DNA of 64,000 nucleotides from Rhizobium sp. FY34 (GCF_005222845.1 NZ_STFZ01000014.1:399517-463516), one strand, 5' to 3'. Positions 9,396 to 18,807 are shown, counted from the first letter of the stretch. Notes: generated from the letters alone by a model not told the origin. Made by a program: numbers and translations.

Positions 9396-9797
9396 TCAGG
9401 ACCGACGTCTTGTCCACAGGGTCCAGCCTGCCCAGATGAACAGGATCTGGACGAAGACACGGGTCAGCGCTGCAAATGGCGGCGCAAAGACCGGGTCGGG
9501 ACGAAAGAAGTCCCACAGATGCAGCGGCATGTAGGCGGCGCAGAGCAGCGCAAAGGCAAGGCCTGCCTGCGCGCGGCTGGCCGGCCATAGAACCGCCAGA
9601 CCAATGATGATCTGCAGCACAGCCGTAGCTGGCAGGACCAGACGGGCCGGAAGCCATGGCGGAACCAGAACCGCAAAATAATCCGGTTGCAGGAGATGGC
9701 CGAAGGCGCCGAGGATCATCACCAGCGCGATCAGGATAGAGAGGGCCCAGCCTGACACGGAACTCCGGCTGGTCCGGGAAGCGACCGGTTCAACCAT
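9396..9797 (-). CDS. DoxX-like small membrane protein
   Basis: A 133-residue membrane protein with four hydrophobic helices (about residues 17-35, 49-68, 76-93 and 106-126). The pattern PPWLPARLVLPATAVLQIIIGLAVLW matches DoxX-like (DoxX_2/3) families. The gene overlaps the 3' end of the upstream SDR gene by 8 bases, so the two are probably cotranscribed. Function is unknown; related proteins sit next to oxidoreductases. It is not closely similar to the bufferin-operon DoxX protein at 1471. Confidence 0.7.
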   Translation of the reverse strand: MVEPVASRTSRSSVSGWALSILIALVMILGAFGHLLQPDYFAVLVPPWLPARLVLPATAVLQIIIGLAVLWPASRAQAGLAFALLCAAYMPLHLWDFFRPDPVFAPPFAALTRVFVQILFIWAGWTLWTRRRS

Positions 9798-10626
9798 GGC
9801 TCACCTTCGTTGCTGCAACCGATACGTCCTTCCATTCTTCCCACGTATCAAGGCGGGCCTGATAAATGCCCGGAACCATCATCGTGGGCAGCGCCCCGAG
9901 GAAGAGGCGCAGCGGCGGGTTTTCCGAATCGACCAGCTTCAGGATGGCAGGACCTGTGGCATCCGGTTCGCCATACATGGCTGGCGGCATCTGCGACTGG
10001 CGCTCTTTCATGGCCTGACGCTGCGGATCATAGGCCCCGATCGGTATGGCATGCGTTGCAGAACTTCCGGCCCAATCGGTCATATAGGGGCCGGGCTCGA
10101 CCAGCGTGACCTTGATGCCGAAGGGGGCTGCCTCCTGCGCCAGCGTGTCGGAAAGGCCCTCGACCGCCCATTTCGAGGCATGGTAGCCGCCAAGGCCTGG
10201 AAACGTCACGACGCCGCCGACGGTGGAGATCTGTACGATATGGCCGGCCTTTTGCGCCCGCAGCACCGGCATGACGGCTTGCGTCATATGGAAGAGGCCG
10301 AAGAAATTGACCTCCATCTGGTCGCGCATCTGCTGTTCGCTCAGTTCTTCCACCATGCCGAACAGGCCATAGCCGGCATTGTTGACGACGACATCGATCC
10401 GTCCGAGCTTTTCAGCGGCCTCCGACACGGTGGCAAAGCAGGCACCGCGATCCGTCACGTCGAGTTTCAACGCCAGGACCTGTTCGCCATAGGTCGCGAC
10501 AAGATCGTCAAGCGCTTCAAGCTTGCGGCTGGTCAAGGCCACCCGGTCGCCGCGTTCCAGGGCCGACTTGGCGAAAACGCGGCCGAAACCGCGGTTTGCG
10601 CCGGTAATGAGCCAGGTCTTGGTCAT
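9790..10626 (-). CDS. Short-chain dehydrogenase/reductase (SDR)
   Basis: Classical SDR of 278 residues. Visible are the Rossmann motif TGANRGFG (about residue 7), NNAGYG (about 80), a catalytic Ser in QISTVGG and the active-site YHASK. NADP preference is plausible from TSRK after beta-2. GGGAG seven bases upstream selects the ATG at 10626; longer in-frame starts at 10632 and 10659 are poorly spaced. It forms a two-gene unit with the DoxX-like gene and is divergent from a TetR regulator that probably controls it. The substrate is unknown. Confidence 0.85.
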   Translation of the reverse strand: MTKTWLITGANRGFGRVFAKSALERGDRVALTSRKLEALDDLVATYGEQVLALKLDVTDRGACFATVSEAAEKLGRIDVVVNNAGYGLFGMVEELSEQQMRDQMEVNFFGLFHMTQAVMPVLRAQKAGHIVQISTVGGVVTFPGLGGYHASKWAVEGLSDTLAQEAAPFGIKVTLVEPGPYMTDWAGSSATHAIPIGAYDPQRQAMKERQSQMPPAMYGEPDATGPAILKLVDSENPPLRLFLGALPTMMVPGIYQARLDTWEEWKDVSVAATKVSHG

Positions 10627-10652
10627 ATGCATACTCCCGTTGCTGATGGATG

Positions 10653-10672
10653 TTATCACTGATAAGATTATC
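10653..10672. promoter_or_regulatory. Tandem palindromic operator between SDR and TetR genes
   Basis: TTATCA-C-TGATAA (10653-10665) is a perfect 13-bp palindrome. It overlaps a second one, GATAA-GA-TTATC (10661-10672), so three alternating TTATC/GATAA half-sites occur in 20 bp. It sits in the 80-bp divergent spacer, the expected place for the TetR-family product to repress both itself and the SDR unit. Confidence 0.6.
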
Positions 10673-10706
10673 CATAGACCTCAATCTGAGCACTGTATAG
10701 ATACCA

Positions 10707-11315
10707 ATGAACGCCAAAGCCGAAAAATCGGGATATCATCACGGGAACTTGAAATCGGCGCTGATCGCGGCAGCCGATGCCATCATTCTTGAGAAGGGGA
10801 TCGAAGGATTTTCCCTGCGGGAAGCGGCACGGCGTGCCGGGGTCTCCATCGGAGCGCCCGCCCATCATTTCGGCAGTGCCAAGGGGCTTCTGACCGAGGT
10901 GGCGCTCTTAGGTTATGGCAGCCTTGGCGACTATCTGAATGCCGTGACAGAGAGCGATGATCCGGCGCGCGATCTGCGTGAACTGGCACGCGCTTATGTG
11001 GCCTTTGCGCTTGCCCATCCCGGCCGTTTCCGGCTGATGTTCCGCCCCGATCTCGTGGATCGGGATGATCCGCGCTACAGTGCCGCAAGTTCGAAGGCAC
11101 TCAGCGGCTTTGCCCAGGCAATCGGCCGGCGCGCCGGTGCCGGTGAAGACCGGATGGCCGATCTGTTTTCCGTCTGGTCCTCGATCCATGGCATGGCCAA
11201 TCTGATCCTCGACGGCAAGGCGAAATATCTCTTCGATGGGGCTGACCCGCAGCGTTTTTCAGACGAGATCCTGCCCGGCCTGCTGGAACGGGCCTGGCCT
11301 TACGGCAAAGGCTGA
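10707..11315 (+). CDS. TetR/AcrR-family transcriptional regulator
   Basis: A 202-residue TetR-type regulator. The N-terminal helix-turn-helix is about residues 8-58, with GFSLREAARRAGVSIGAPAHHF as the DNA-binding motif. The remainder is a helical ligand-binding domain with the AFALAHPGRFRLMFRPDLV stretch seen in WHG-type C-terminal domains. It is divergent from the SDR/DoxX-like unit with a palindromic operator between, the usual arrangement for local repression. No ribosome binding site is evident before the ATG. Inducer unknown. Confidence 0.85.
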   Translation: MNAKAEKSGYHHGNLKSALIAAADAIILEKGIEGFSLREAARRAGVSIGAPAHHFGSAKGLLTEVALLGYGSLGDYLNAVTESDDPARDLRELARAYVAFALAHPGRFRLMFRPDLVDRDDPRYSAASSKALSGFAQAIGRRAGAGEDRMADLFSVWSSIHGMANLILDGKAKYLFDGADPQRFSDEILPGLLERAWPYGKG

Positions 11316-11439
11316 CCGGCTGGTTCTGCCACCCCGCCCGCGGCAACGTGAATTGCCGTTGGCGGCTCTGTCGGGCTAGGTTTTGCCGGTGCACCGGAAG
11401 CCCTTGGTGTTGAGAATGCCAACAGACAGGAGAACTCCC

Positions 11440-12039
11440 ATGAGCGGCATGAACAGAGAACCCGCACGGCGCCGGCTCCTCAAGTTTGCAGCCCTGGTGC
11501 CGACCAGTCTGGGTCTGTCGGTGGGTTGGGCCGAGGCGCAGCAGGCTATGATGCCGACCGCAAGCGATATGGAAGGGCCATATTACATTGCCAATACGCC
11601 TGTGGTCGATAACTTGAACCGTTTCGGCAAACCCGGCGAGCCCATGCGCATCGTCGGGAGAGTCATGAATGCGGCGTCACCCGATATGCCGGTTGCCGGT
11701 GCGCGGCTGGAACTCTGGCAGACGGATGGACGCGGACGCTATCATCCTGAGAAGAAAGGCAATTACCGCGATTTTCGGGATGACGAGATCGACATGCGCG
11801 GCACCGTCATCGCAGATTCAGCCGGCCGCTTTGAAGTCATGTCGCTTTTCCCAAAAGAATATTGGCCCCGCCCGCCGCACATCCACTACTGGATCCGCGC
11901 CGAAGGGTTCCGCCCGCTGGTGACGCAGCATTATCTTGATACAGGTCCTTCCAACCGACCGCATCGCACAGCGCGGGTGATCCGCGACCAGAGCCCGGCG
12001 CTCTATCCGGCGCCAACCTTCTACATCTCGCCGGTGTAA
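11440..12039 (+). CDS. Tat-exported intradiol ring-cleavage dioxygenase-like protein
   Basis: A 199-residue protein with an N-terminal twin-arginine-like signal (RRRLLKFAALVP, cleavage near AEAQ) followed by an intradiol dioxygenase fold like protocatechuate 3,4-dioxygenase beta. Candidate Fe(III) ligands are Tyr in GRYHPEK, Tyr in FPKEYWP and the two His of PPHIHYW. GAR-LELWQTDGRGRY is the family core. AGGAG 7-8 bases upstream supports the ATG at 11440. Secreted members of this fold are poorly characterised, and this may act on periplasmic aromatics. It stands alone downstream of the TetR gene. Confidence 0.8.
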   Translation: MSGMNREPARRRLLKFAALVPTSLGLSVGWAEAQQAMMPTASDMEGPYYIANTPVVDNLNRFGKPGEPMRIVGRVMNAASPDMPVAGARLELWQTDGRGRYHPEKKGNYRDFRDDEIDMRGTVIADSAGRFEVMSLFPKEYWPRPPHIHYWIRAEGFRPLVTQHYLDTGPSNRPHRTARVIRDQSPALYPAPTFYISPV

Positions 12040-12315
12040 ACACCCTGGGCGCAATCGGCTCGATTTGCGACACACGGCATGCCTTGTTATCGCAATGGAA
12101 TGTGACATATACACACAGATCGACAGCTGCCACGCCTGCGATGTGGTGAACTGCTGCCATGTCTATGGTACAGGAAGCGATGAGCACCGCTGTTCAAGGC
12201 AGAACTGCCCCAGAATAGGTGAAGTGTTGGCCAATAGCTCAGTTCTTATGTTGCGCGCGTCGCCTGGGTCAGTCGATGCTTGCTGCGCCGATGGCGTGCA
12301 AATGGAAGAGTATCG
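12040..12315. other. Intergenic stretch, 276 bp, no gene seen
   Basis: Between the dioxygenase stop and the HWE kinase start. Short open frames here have no recognisable product or good ribosome binding site. It presumably holds the kinase promoter; no convincing -35/-10 pair or palindrome stands out. Confidence 0.4.
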
Positions 12316-13323
12316 ATGAATAGCCAAGGTTCGGCCGGCCAGCCTGAATGGAGCGCCCGCGAGCTTCGCAATGCCATCACATCGGCGGGCGTTGCCCTCT
12401 GGGCCTGGATGGTCGAGCATGACGCCTTCGAGATGGATGGCAGGGCCTATGAATTGTGGGAGGTGTCAGATCGTGGCGCGCTGACATTCGAACTGCTCTC
12501 CATGAAGATACACCCGTCCGACCGCGACCGGGTGCGGGCAGCCTTTATCGCCACACGCGTGATCGACGGTCCGTTTGAAATCGATTTCCGCATCCTGACC
12601 GAGGCGACGGATGTACGCTGGATTTCCGCGCGCGGCCATGGCAACGGACCGTGCGAAGCCGACCGGCGGATGACTGGCATCTTCATTGATGTCACGGGTC
12701 GCAAGCAGGCCGAGGAAGGCCATGAGCTGCTGGCCGGTGAAATGAGCCACCGGGTTAAAAATCTTCTGGCGCTCGCCGCTGGGCTAACAGCCATCACCTC
12801 TCGATCGACCGAGACAAAGGAAGAAATGGCGCATCAGTTGACGCAGCGTCTCGTTTCACTCGGGCGTGCGCATGACCTTGTACGACCTCTTCCGGGTGGA
12901 CAGGGCAGTGCGGCGCTGCTGGGTGATCTCTTTACCGTTTTGCTGGCGCCCTATGATGATGTGGATGCCTTTGCCGGTCGCATCCGTGTGGCCGTGCCGC
13001 GAATGGGCATCGGTGAGAAAGCCTCGACCAGTCTGGCGCTCATCATTCATGAATTGGCGACGAATTCGTTGAAATACGGCGCACTTTCGGATGGGGCGGG
13101 CCAACTCGATATAACCGGCAGATCGGTGGATGATGATGTCGAACTTGTCTGGACGGAGCAGGGCGGCCCGCCCATAGAACCGATAAAGGCTGCGGAGGGT
13201 TATGGTAGCAAGCTGCTTCAGCGCACCGTGACCGGTCAGTTGGGCGGTTCGATTGCCTATGACTGGACGAAAACCGGCGTGCTGGTGACGTTGCGCATGA
13301 AGGAATCCCATCTGGTGGCTTGA
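12316..13323 (+). CDS. PAS-domain HWE-family sensor histidine kinase
   Basis: A 335-residue soluble sensor kinase. An N-terminal PAS domain (about residues 15-130) with a PAC-type FIDVTGRKQAEE exit precedes an HWE/HisKA_2 transmitter. Its phosphoacceptor is in EMSHRVKNLLA (about 143), the N-box is IIHELATNSLKYGAL and the WTE gives the W-x-E that defines HWE kinases; the G-box is YGSKLLQ. GGAAGAG five bases upstream fixes the start. No membrane segment is visible. It is an orphan, with no response regulator adjacent. The nearest is at 24934. Confidence 0.85.
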   Translation: MNSQGSAGQPEWSARELRNAITSAGVALWAWMVEHDAFEMDGRAYELWEVSDRGALTFELLSMKIHPSDRDRVRAAFIATRVIDGPFEIDFRILTEATDVRWISARGHGNGPCEADRRMTGIFIDVTGRKQAEEGHELLAGEMSHRVKNLLALAAGLTAITSRSTETKEEMAHQLTQRLVSLGRAHDLVRPLPGGQGSAALLGDLFTVLLAPYDDVDAFAGRIRVAVPRMGIGEKASTSLALIIHELATNSLKYGALSDGAGQLDITGRSVDDDVELVWTEQGGPPIEPIKAAEGYGSKLLQRTVTGQLGGSIAYDWTKTGVLVTLRMKESHLVA

Positions 13324-13353
13324 TAGGCGTCTCCAAACCTCGAATGTCTATCG

Positions 13354-13402
13354 GGACGATGGGCGACGGGGCGAGCAGACTTGGGCCCCGTCGCTATCGT
13401 CC
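13354..13402. terminator. Long hairpin between convergent genes
   Basis: GGACGAT plus GCGACGGGGC on the left pair with GCCCCGTCGC plus ATCGTCC on the right, with a small 2x1 internal loop. This gives about 17 base pairs and a 12-base loop. It lies in the 189-bp spacer between the kinase stop and the convergent RND pump stop. No T-run follows on either strand, but the length suggests a shared termination or mRNA-end structure. Confidence 0.55.
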
Positions 13403-13512
13403 AGGCCTGTCGAAATCCTGTTGATCAGGCGGGATCTCTACAGGCTCACCTGATGGACTGGCGTTCCGGTTCCTGTTTCCGGTCTACCAGGCCATCCGGC
13501 GGACGCTTGGTG

Positions 13513-16500
13513 TCAGTCTGGTTCGCGCGGAATGCGGAACCAGGTGACGTAAAGTGCAGGCAGAAACAACAGCGTGAGCAGGGTTCCCACGACAATGCCG
13601 CCCATCATGGCATAGGCCATCGGCCCCCAGAAGATTTCGCGTGCAATCGGGATGAGGCCAAGCGTGGCGGCAGCCGCCGTCAGCATGATAGGCCGCATCC
13701 GGTGCTCTGTCGCTTCGATCACTGCCTTGAAAGGCGACAGGCCTTCCGCGCGCAAATGCTCGATCTGCACGATCAGGATCACCGAATTGCGGATCAGAAT
13801 GCCGATCAGTGCCAGGACGCCGAGAATGGCGACGAAACCGAGCGGTGCGCGGCTGAGCACGAGTGCGGCCACCACACCGACCAGCGCCAGCGGGGCGATC
13901 GAAAAGACCAGAAACAGCCGGTGGAAGCTCTGCAACTGGACCATCAACAGGGTTGCCATGACAAACAGCATGACTGGCACGACCTGTATTATCGGCGCCT
14001 GCGACTGTGCGCTCTGTTCGACTGCACCACCGATTGCAACAGTGTAGTCGTCCGGGAGTTCCTCGGCGAAGGCCTTGATCTTCGGCTGCAATTCCTTGAC
14101 GATGGTTGCCGGTTGCTTTGGCCCGACAACACCTGCCTTCAGCGTGATGGTGGGGATGCGGTTGCGGCGCGAAATGCTCGGCTGTTCCAGATCGTAGCGG
14201 AAGGTGGCGACAGATGAGAGCGGAATGGACTGCCCGGAACTGTTGGGAATTTGCAGGTTCAGCAGCGTATCGATCGACGAGCGGTCGCTATCCTGCGCGC
14301 GCCCGACGACATTGACGAGGTAGATACCATCGCGAACCTGCGTGACATTGGTGCCCTGCACGACGCCGTTCAGAACATTGGCGATGTCCTGCGAGGTGAC
14401 GCCCAGATCGCGGGCCTTGTCCTGCAGAACCTCCATCTTGACGACGCGGGCCGGTTCATTCCAGTCCATGACGATGCTGGCAAGCGATGGGTCTTCGCCC
14501 ATCAGGGTGGCGAGCTTGAGGGCGTGGTCACGTACGGTGACCGGGTCCGGTCCCGAAAGCCGATACTGGACAGGCTTGCCGACCGGCGGGCCGATATCGA
14601 GAAGCTTCACGAAGGCATCGGTGCCGGGGAATGTTGCCTTGAGGTAGACCTGCAGATCCGACCTGATCCGGTCACGGGCTTCCAGGCTCTTGGTCACGAT
14701 CACGGTCTGCCCGAAAGCCGGCGAGGGGTCCTGGACATCGTAGGAGAGGATGAAGCGTGGTGCGCCCTGGCCGATATAGCTTGACCAGTGATCTATATCG
14801 GGGTTGCCGGACAGCTTGTCCGTTTCGAATTTCGCCATCTGACGACCGGTTTCAGCAATCGTGCTATTCTGTGGCAGGTTCCAGTCTACGATCAGTTCGG
14901 GGCGGTCGGAGCTTGGAAAGAACTGCTGCTGTACCGCAGACAGGCCAAAGATGGAGGCCGCAAACAACGCAAGCGTGGCGATGATTGTCGGCCAGCGCCA
15001 GCGCAGGCAAAAGCGTAGTGCGACGGAAAATACCCGCTCGATGCGACCCTTGTGATCCTGGTGCTTCTTCAGCGTCTTCGGCAGGATTGTAACGCCGAGA
15101 AGCGGTGTGAAGACGACGGCCACCACCCAGGAGGCAAGCAGGGAGGTTGCCAGCACGACGAACAGGGTGAAGGTAAATTCACCGGCGCTGCTGCTGTTGA
15201 AGGCAATCGGCAGAAAGCCTGCCACGGTGACCAATGTCCCGGTCAGCATGGGAAAGGCGGTCGATGTGTAGACATAGGTCGCCGCCTGGCGCAGGCTGTC
15301 GCCGACTTCCATGCGGGCAATCATCATCTCCACGGCGATCATGGCGTCATCGACGAGAAGGCCGAGTGCGATGATCAGCGCGCCAAGCGAGATGCGCTGC
15401 AGGGAAATGCCGGAATACTGCATAACCAGGAAAGTGATGGCGAGAACGAGCGGGATGGAGATGGCCACCACAAGACCGGCCCGGATGCCAAGGCTGATAA
15501 AGCTGATGGCAAGCACGATGACGACGGCTTCAAACAAGGCGCGGGTAAAGCCGGAAACGGCCTCTTCAACCACGGCCGGCTGGTCGGAGACATGTGAGAT
15601 GGACACGCCGGCCGGCATCTGCCGGGCGATCCGTTCAACCTTGGCGTCCAGCGCCTCGCCAAATGCCAGAAGGTTCGCCCCAGGCTTCATGCCGATAGCA
15701 AGCCCTATGGCTGGCTGGCCATTGTAGCGGAACAGCGCGGTTGCCGGATCCACATAGCCGCGCTTGATCTCGGCCACATCGGTGAGCGGAAAGAACCGGT
15801 CATTGACCCGCAGATTGACCGCCTTCAGGCTCTCTTCGGTGGTGAAGCTGCCGCCAACACGCAGCGCAATCCGTTCCGGTCCCGATTGCATCACGCCCGA
15901 CTGGGTAACGGCATTCTGGGCCTGGAGCGTGGTGATCACGATAGAGCTGTCAATGCCAAGCGCCGCCAGTTTCTGCGGCGAGAATTCGAGATAGATGACC
16001 TCGTCCTGCGCGCCGATGACATCCACCTTGCCGACATTGGGCACAGTCAGGATTTTCGTGCGGGCATTCTCCACCCGGTCGCGAAGTTCCCGTTGGCTGA
16101 GGCCGCTGGCGGTGAAGGCATAGATATTGCCATAAACGTCGCCGAATTGATCGTTGAAGAAGGGCCCCTGTACGCCGGTTGGGAAATTGCCGCGTATGTC
16201 ATTGATCATGTTGCGCACGACAAGCCAGGTCGGGGCAACGTCCTTTGCCTTGGTCGAGGCCAGAAGGTTTACGAAGACCGTTGTCTGGCCGGCCTGGGTG
16301 ACACTGCGCGTATAGTCGAGTGCGGCCAATTCCTGCAGCTTCTTCTCGATCCTGTCGGTCACCTGCTCGGTCACGTCTTCGGCCGATGCGCCGGGCCATT
16401 GGGCCTGGATGACCATAGTCTTGACGGTGAAGGAGGGATCTTCCTCGCGCCCGAGTTCCAGATAGGCAAGCATTCCGGCCACGGAAAAGGCGATTATGAA

Positions 16501-16557
16501 ATACCAGACGATGGAGCGATGCTCGAGGGCCCAGTCCGAGAGATTGAACTTGTTCAC
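13513..16557 (-). CDS. RND-family multidrug efflux pump (AcrB-type)
   Basis: Inner-membrane proton-driven RND transporter of 1014 residues, the normal length. The N-terminal helix (about 14-31) leads into the porter domain; the proton-relay Asp pair is seen in GLLVDDAMIAVEMM of TM4 (about residue 400). Helices 8-12 lie at about 830-1000. It is the last gene of a four-gene operon and its start overlaps the adaptor stop by 4 bases (ATGA). No outer-membrane channel gene is present, so it probably uses a TolC-type partner encoded elsewhere. Substrates unknown. Confidence 0.92.
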   Translation of the reverse strand: MNKFNLSDWALEHRSIVWYFIIAFSVAGMLAYLELGREEDPSFTVKTMVIQAQWPGASAEDVTEQVTDRIEKKLQELAALDYTRSVTQAGQTTVFVNLLASTKAKDVAPTWLVVRNMINDIRGNFPTGVQGPFFNDQFGDVYGNIYAFTASGLSQRELRDRVENARTKILTVPNVGKVDVIGAQDEVIYLEFSPQKLAALGIDSSIVITTLQAQNAVTQSGVMQSGPERIALRVGGSFTTEESLKAVNLRVNDRFFPLTDVAEIKRGYVDPATALFRYNGQPAIGLAIGMKPGANLLAFGEALDAKVERIARQMPAGVSISHVSDQPAVVEEAVSGFTRALFEAVVIVLAISFISLGIRAGLVVAISIPLVLAITFLVMQYSGISLQRISLGALIIALGLLVDDAMIAVEMMIARMEVGDSLRQAATYVYTSTAFPMLTGTLVTVAGFLPIAFNSSSAGEFTFTLFVVLATSLLASWVVAVVFTPLLGVTILPKTLKKHQDHKGRIERVFSVALRFCLRWRWPTIIATLALFAASIFGLSAVQQQFFPSSDRPELIVDWNLPQNSTIAETGRQMAKFETDKLSGNPDIDHWSSYIGQGAPRFILSYDVQDPSPAFGQTVIVTKSLEARDRIRSDLQVYLKATFPGTDAFVKLLDIGPPVGKPVQYRLSGPDPVTVRDHALKLATLMGEDPSLASIVMDWNEPARVVKMEVLQDKARDLGVTSQDIANVLNGVVQGTNVTQVRDGIYLVNVVGRAQDSDRSSIDTLLNLQIPNSSGQSIPLSSVATFRYDLEQPSISRRNRIPTITLKAGVVGPKQPATIVKELQPKIKAFAEELPDDYTVAIGGAVEQSAQSQAPIIQVVPVMLFVMATLLMVQLQSFHRLFLVFSIAPLALVGVVAALVLSRAPLGFVAILGVLALIGILIRNSVILIVQIEHLRAEGLSPFKAVIEATEHRMRPIMLTAAAATLGLIPIAREIFWGPMAYAMMGGIVVGTLLTLLFLPALYVTWFRIPREPD

Positions 16558-17648
16558 GTGCGGCGTTCCTGTCCGAGTTTGACGATTTGTCCGTCCTTGA
16601 TTTGATCGACGCCGGCAGCGACGATGCGGTCTCCAAGCGACAGTCCGGACTTGACCGTCACGAGCACTGTTTGGGCTGTGAGCGACCCGATGTCGATTTC
16701 GGTCTTGCGCACCGCGTTGGAGGCTTTGTCGATCCGCCAGACAAAATGCTTGCCCTCTTCATCGAAGACGGCCGATGCAGGCAGGCGAATGGCTTCCGAG
16801 GGCATATCGGCTGAGAACCGCACCGTGGCGACTGAGCCAAGGCGGAAGGAGGGTGGCGCCTTGTCAATTGCAATCTTGACCCGGTATGTGCGTGTCGTTG
16901 CATCCGCCTCCGGTGCGATTTCCCGCAAGGTTCCGCTCGTCGAGATGGTGGGGTCGAGTTGCAGTTCGACGGTGACGTCGGGAGCCGAGCGGATGGGAGT
17001 GAGCAAGGCTTCCGGCACATCGACCACGGCGTCGCGTTGTTCCAGGCCAGCCAATGTCAGTACTGTCTGGCCAACAGCCACCGTCTGCCCGACATTGGCA
17101 GCCGTCGCCGTGATGGCGCCATCGAAATCGGCCTTGAGTGTCGCATAGGTCAATTGCTCGCGCGCCTTGTCGAGGCTGGAATTTGCCCGGTCGAGGTTCG
17201 CCTGCGCGGCAATCAGCGACTGCTCCGCCACTTCGAGATCGGCCTGGCTTGCGCTTTTGCTGGTTACCAGGATCTGGTTTCTCTCAGCAATGGTCTGCGC
17301 ATTCTGAAGCTGTGCTTGTGCCGAGCGCACTTCCGCTTCCGTACTGCGCACGGCAAGTTCCAGGGCGAGCGGATCGACGGCCATCAGCACGTCGCCCTTG
17401 CGCACGATGTCGCCCAGCTTGACGTTTCGTGAAACGACCCGGCCCAGTGTCCGGAAGGCGAGATCGGCTTCTACTCGGGGCTGGATCTTGCCGGCGAAAT
17501 CGAGAAGGCCGCTATGTTCGGCTCTCGCGGTGACCCAGAGAACCGAGCGTGCCTCTGGCTGTGCCTCTTCGGCGCGCGGCAAGCCTGATTGCAGGAGAAA
17601 TGCCGCAAGGGCGAGCGAGATGGCCGTGAACTTTCTATGGTGAAGCAA
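16554..17648 (-). CDS. RND efflux periplasmic adaptor, second copy
   Basis: Membrane-fusion protein of 364 residues with an N-terminal signal sequence. A lipoyl/barrel-sandwich half at about 55-90 is followed by a helical hairpin (about 95-165), the second lipoyl half and a beta-barrel. It links the pump to an outer-membrane channel. It is the immediate upstream neighbour of the pump gene and sits 4 bp after another adaptor gene. Two distinct adaptors in one operon suggest a hetero-oligomeric adaptor ring, as known for a few RND pumps. Confidence 0.88.
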   Translation of the reverse strand: MLHHRKFTAISLALAAFLLQSGLPRAEEAQPEARSVLWVTARAEHSGLLDFAGKIQPRVEADLAFRTLGRVVSRNVKLGDIVRKGDVLMAVDPLALELAVRSTEAEVRSAQAQLQNAQTIAERNQILVTSKSASQADLEVAEQSLIAAQANLDRANSSLDKAREQLTYATLKADFDGAITATAANVGQTVAVGQTVLTLAGLEQRDAVVDVPEALLTPIRSAPDVTVELQLDPTISTSGTLREIAPEADATTRTYRVKIAIDKAPPSFRLGSVATVRFSADMPSEAIRLPASAVFDEEGKHFVWRIDKASNAVRKTEIDIGSLTAQTVLVTVKSGLSLGDRIVAAGVDQIKDGQIVKLGQERRT

Positions 17649-17652
17649 TGGA

Positions 17653-18807
17653 TCAGCCCTCCCATGTCAGCGTTTCGTCGGGTCGGATGATCTTGCCACC
17701 TTCCGTCACGACCAGGTCACCGGGCGCAAGTCCCTCAGCAACAATGATTTCTCCGGACCTGTAGAGTGCGATCTTGATCGGCCGGAGGGCGGCGGTGCGG
17801 CTCTGCTTGTCGATGACCCAGACGGCGGGCCTGCCATCCAGCGACGACATTGCGCTCCAGGGCAGAACCGCACCCTTGTCCTGCGCGGCAAGGAATGCGC
17901 CAAGGATTGGTGTTCCAAGCGGCCAGGTTGCCTCGTCTGGCAGCGTCAGCTTGACCTGGATCGTGCCGGTGTTGGGATCGATGACCGGCGAGGTTTCGCG
18001 AATGACGGCCTTTGCCCTTTGTGTCGGTGCGCTGATCGCCCAGACGTCGACATTCTGCGAGGGTTCGCCCTTCAGAAAGAAGGCTTCATAGACGTTGAAG
18101 ACGGCGTCGCGCGGCCCGTCATGGGCGATGGTGAGTGCCGCCTGGGCTGCCGATACCACTGAACCTACCTCGACATTTCGTGCCGTGATGATCCCGTCCG
18201 CATCGGCACGCAAGGCTGTGTAGGTGAGCGCGTCCTTTGCGGAGGCAAGGGTGGCCTCGGACGATTCCAGCGTTGCCTGGCTGGTTGCCAGCTGCTGCTG
18301 CGCCTGATCGAAGACCTGTTGCGCAATGGCTTGCGTATCCAGAAGGGTGCGATAGCGCTGATAGGCAAGCGTCTTCTGCTTCACGTCTGCTTGCGCTGCC
18401 CGCAGCGAAGCTTCGGCAATCTGTACATCGGCCTGCTGTTCCGTATCGTCCAGACGCAAAAGCAGATCGCCTGCCTTCACATGCGTGCCCACATCGATGC
18501 GTCGCTCGACGACCTTGCCGCTGACCCGAAAGGCAAGGTCTGCCTGGATGCGCGCCTGTACTTGGCCGGTAATGGTCGCGACAGGCTGATAACTGGTGAC
18601 CGATACGCTGACCGCCCGCACGGGCTGCGGCGGCCTCTCGGCGCTCTCTGCCGGCTTTTCGCAACCGGCAAGCGGCATGAGCATCAGGAGCAGAAGCAGA
18701 GGCCCTAGAGCTGCGCGCCTGTGCTGCCTGTCGCCTGTGGGTATTGATGGCCGATCGCTGTCCCGCGCAGGGCTGCGCATCGCGCTCTGATGGCAGAGAT
18801 TCATCAC
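17653..18807 (-). CDS. RND efflux periplasmic adaptor, first copy
   Basis: Membrane-fusion protein of 384 residues. A hydrophobic segment and Cys in LLLLLMLMPLAGCEKP (about residue 40) look like a lipoprotein signal, although the N-terminus is long for one, so a later start is possible. The lipoyl/hairpin/barrel order is as in its neighbour: GKVVERRIDVGTHVKAGDLLLRLD and the long coiled-coil with TYALRADADGIITARNVEVG. It overlaps the upstream lipoprotein gene by 4 bases. Confidence 0.87.
   Translation of the reverse strand: MMNLCHQSAMRSPARDSDRPSIPTGDRQHRRAALGPLLLLLMLMPLAGCEKPAESAERPPQPVRAVSVSVTSYQPVATITGQVQARIQADLAFRVSGKVVERRIDVGTHVKAGDLLLRLDDTEQQADVQIAEASLRAAQADVKQKTLAYQRYRTLLDTQAIAQQVFDQAQQQLATSQATLESSEATLASAKDALTYTALRADADGIITARNVEVGSVVSAAQAALTIAHDGPRDAVFNVYEAFFLKGEPSQNVDVWAISAPTQRAKAVIRETSPVIDPNTGTIQVKLTLPDEATWPLGTPILGAFLAAQDKGAVLPWSAMSSLDGRPAVWVIDKQSRTAALRPIKIALYRSGEIIVAEGLAPGDLVVTEGGKIIRPDETLTWEG

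Noticed and set aside
11341..11358. Small hairpin CGGCAA-N6-TTGCCG after the TetR gene
   Set aside because: Only six base pairs and no T-run; too weak to call a terminator.
13381..14217. Plus-strand frame starting in the kinase/RND spacer
   Set aside because: Mostly antisense to the RND pump C-terminus; starts inside the terminator-like hairpin region and has no ribosome binding site.
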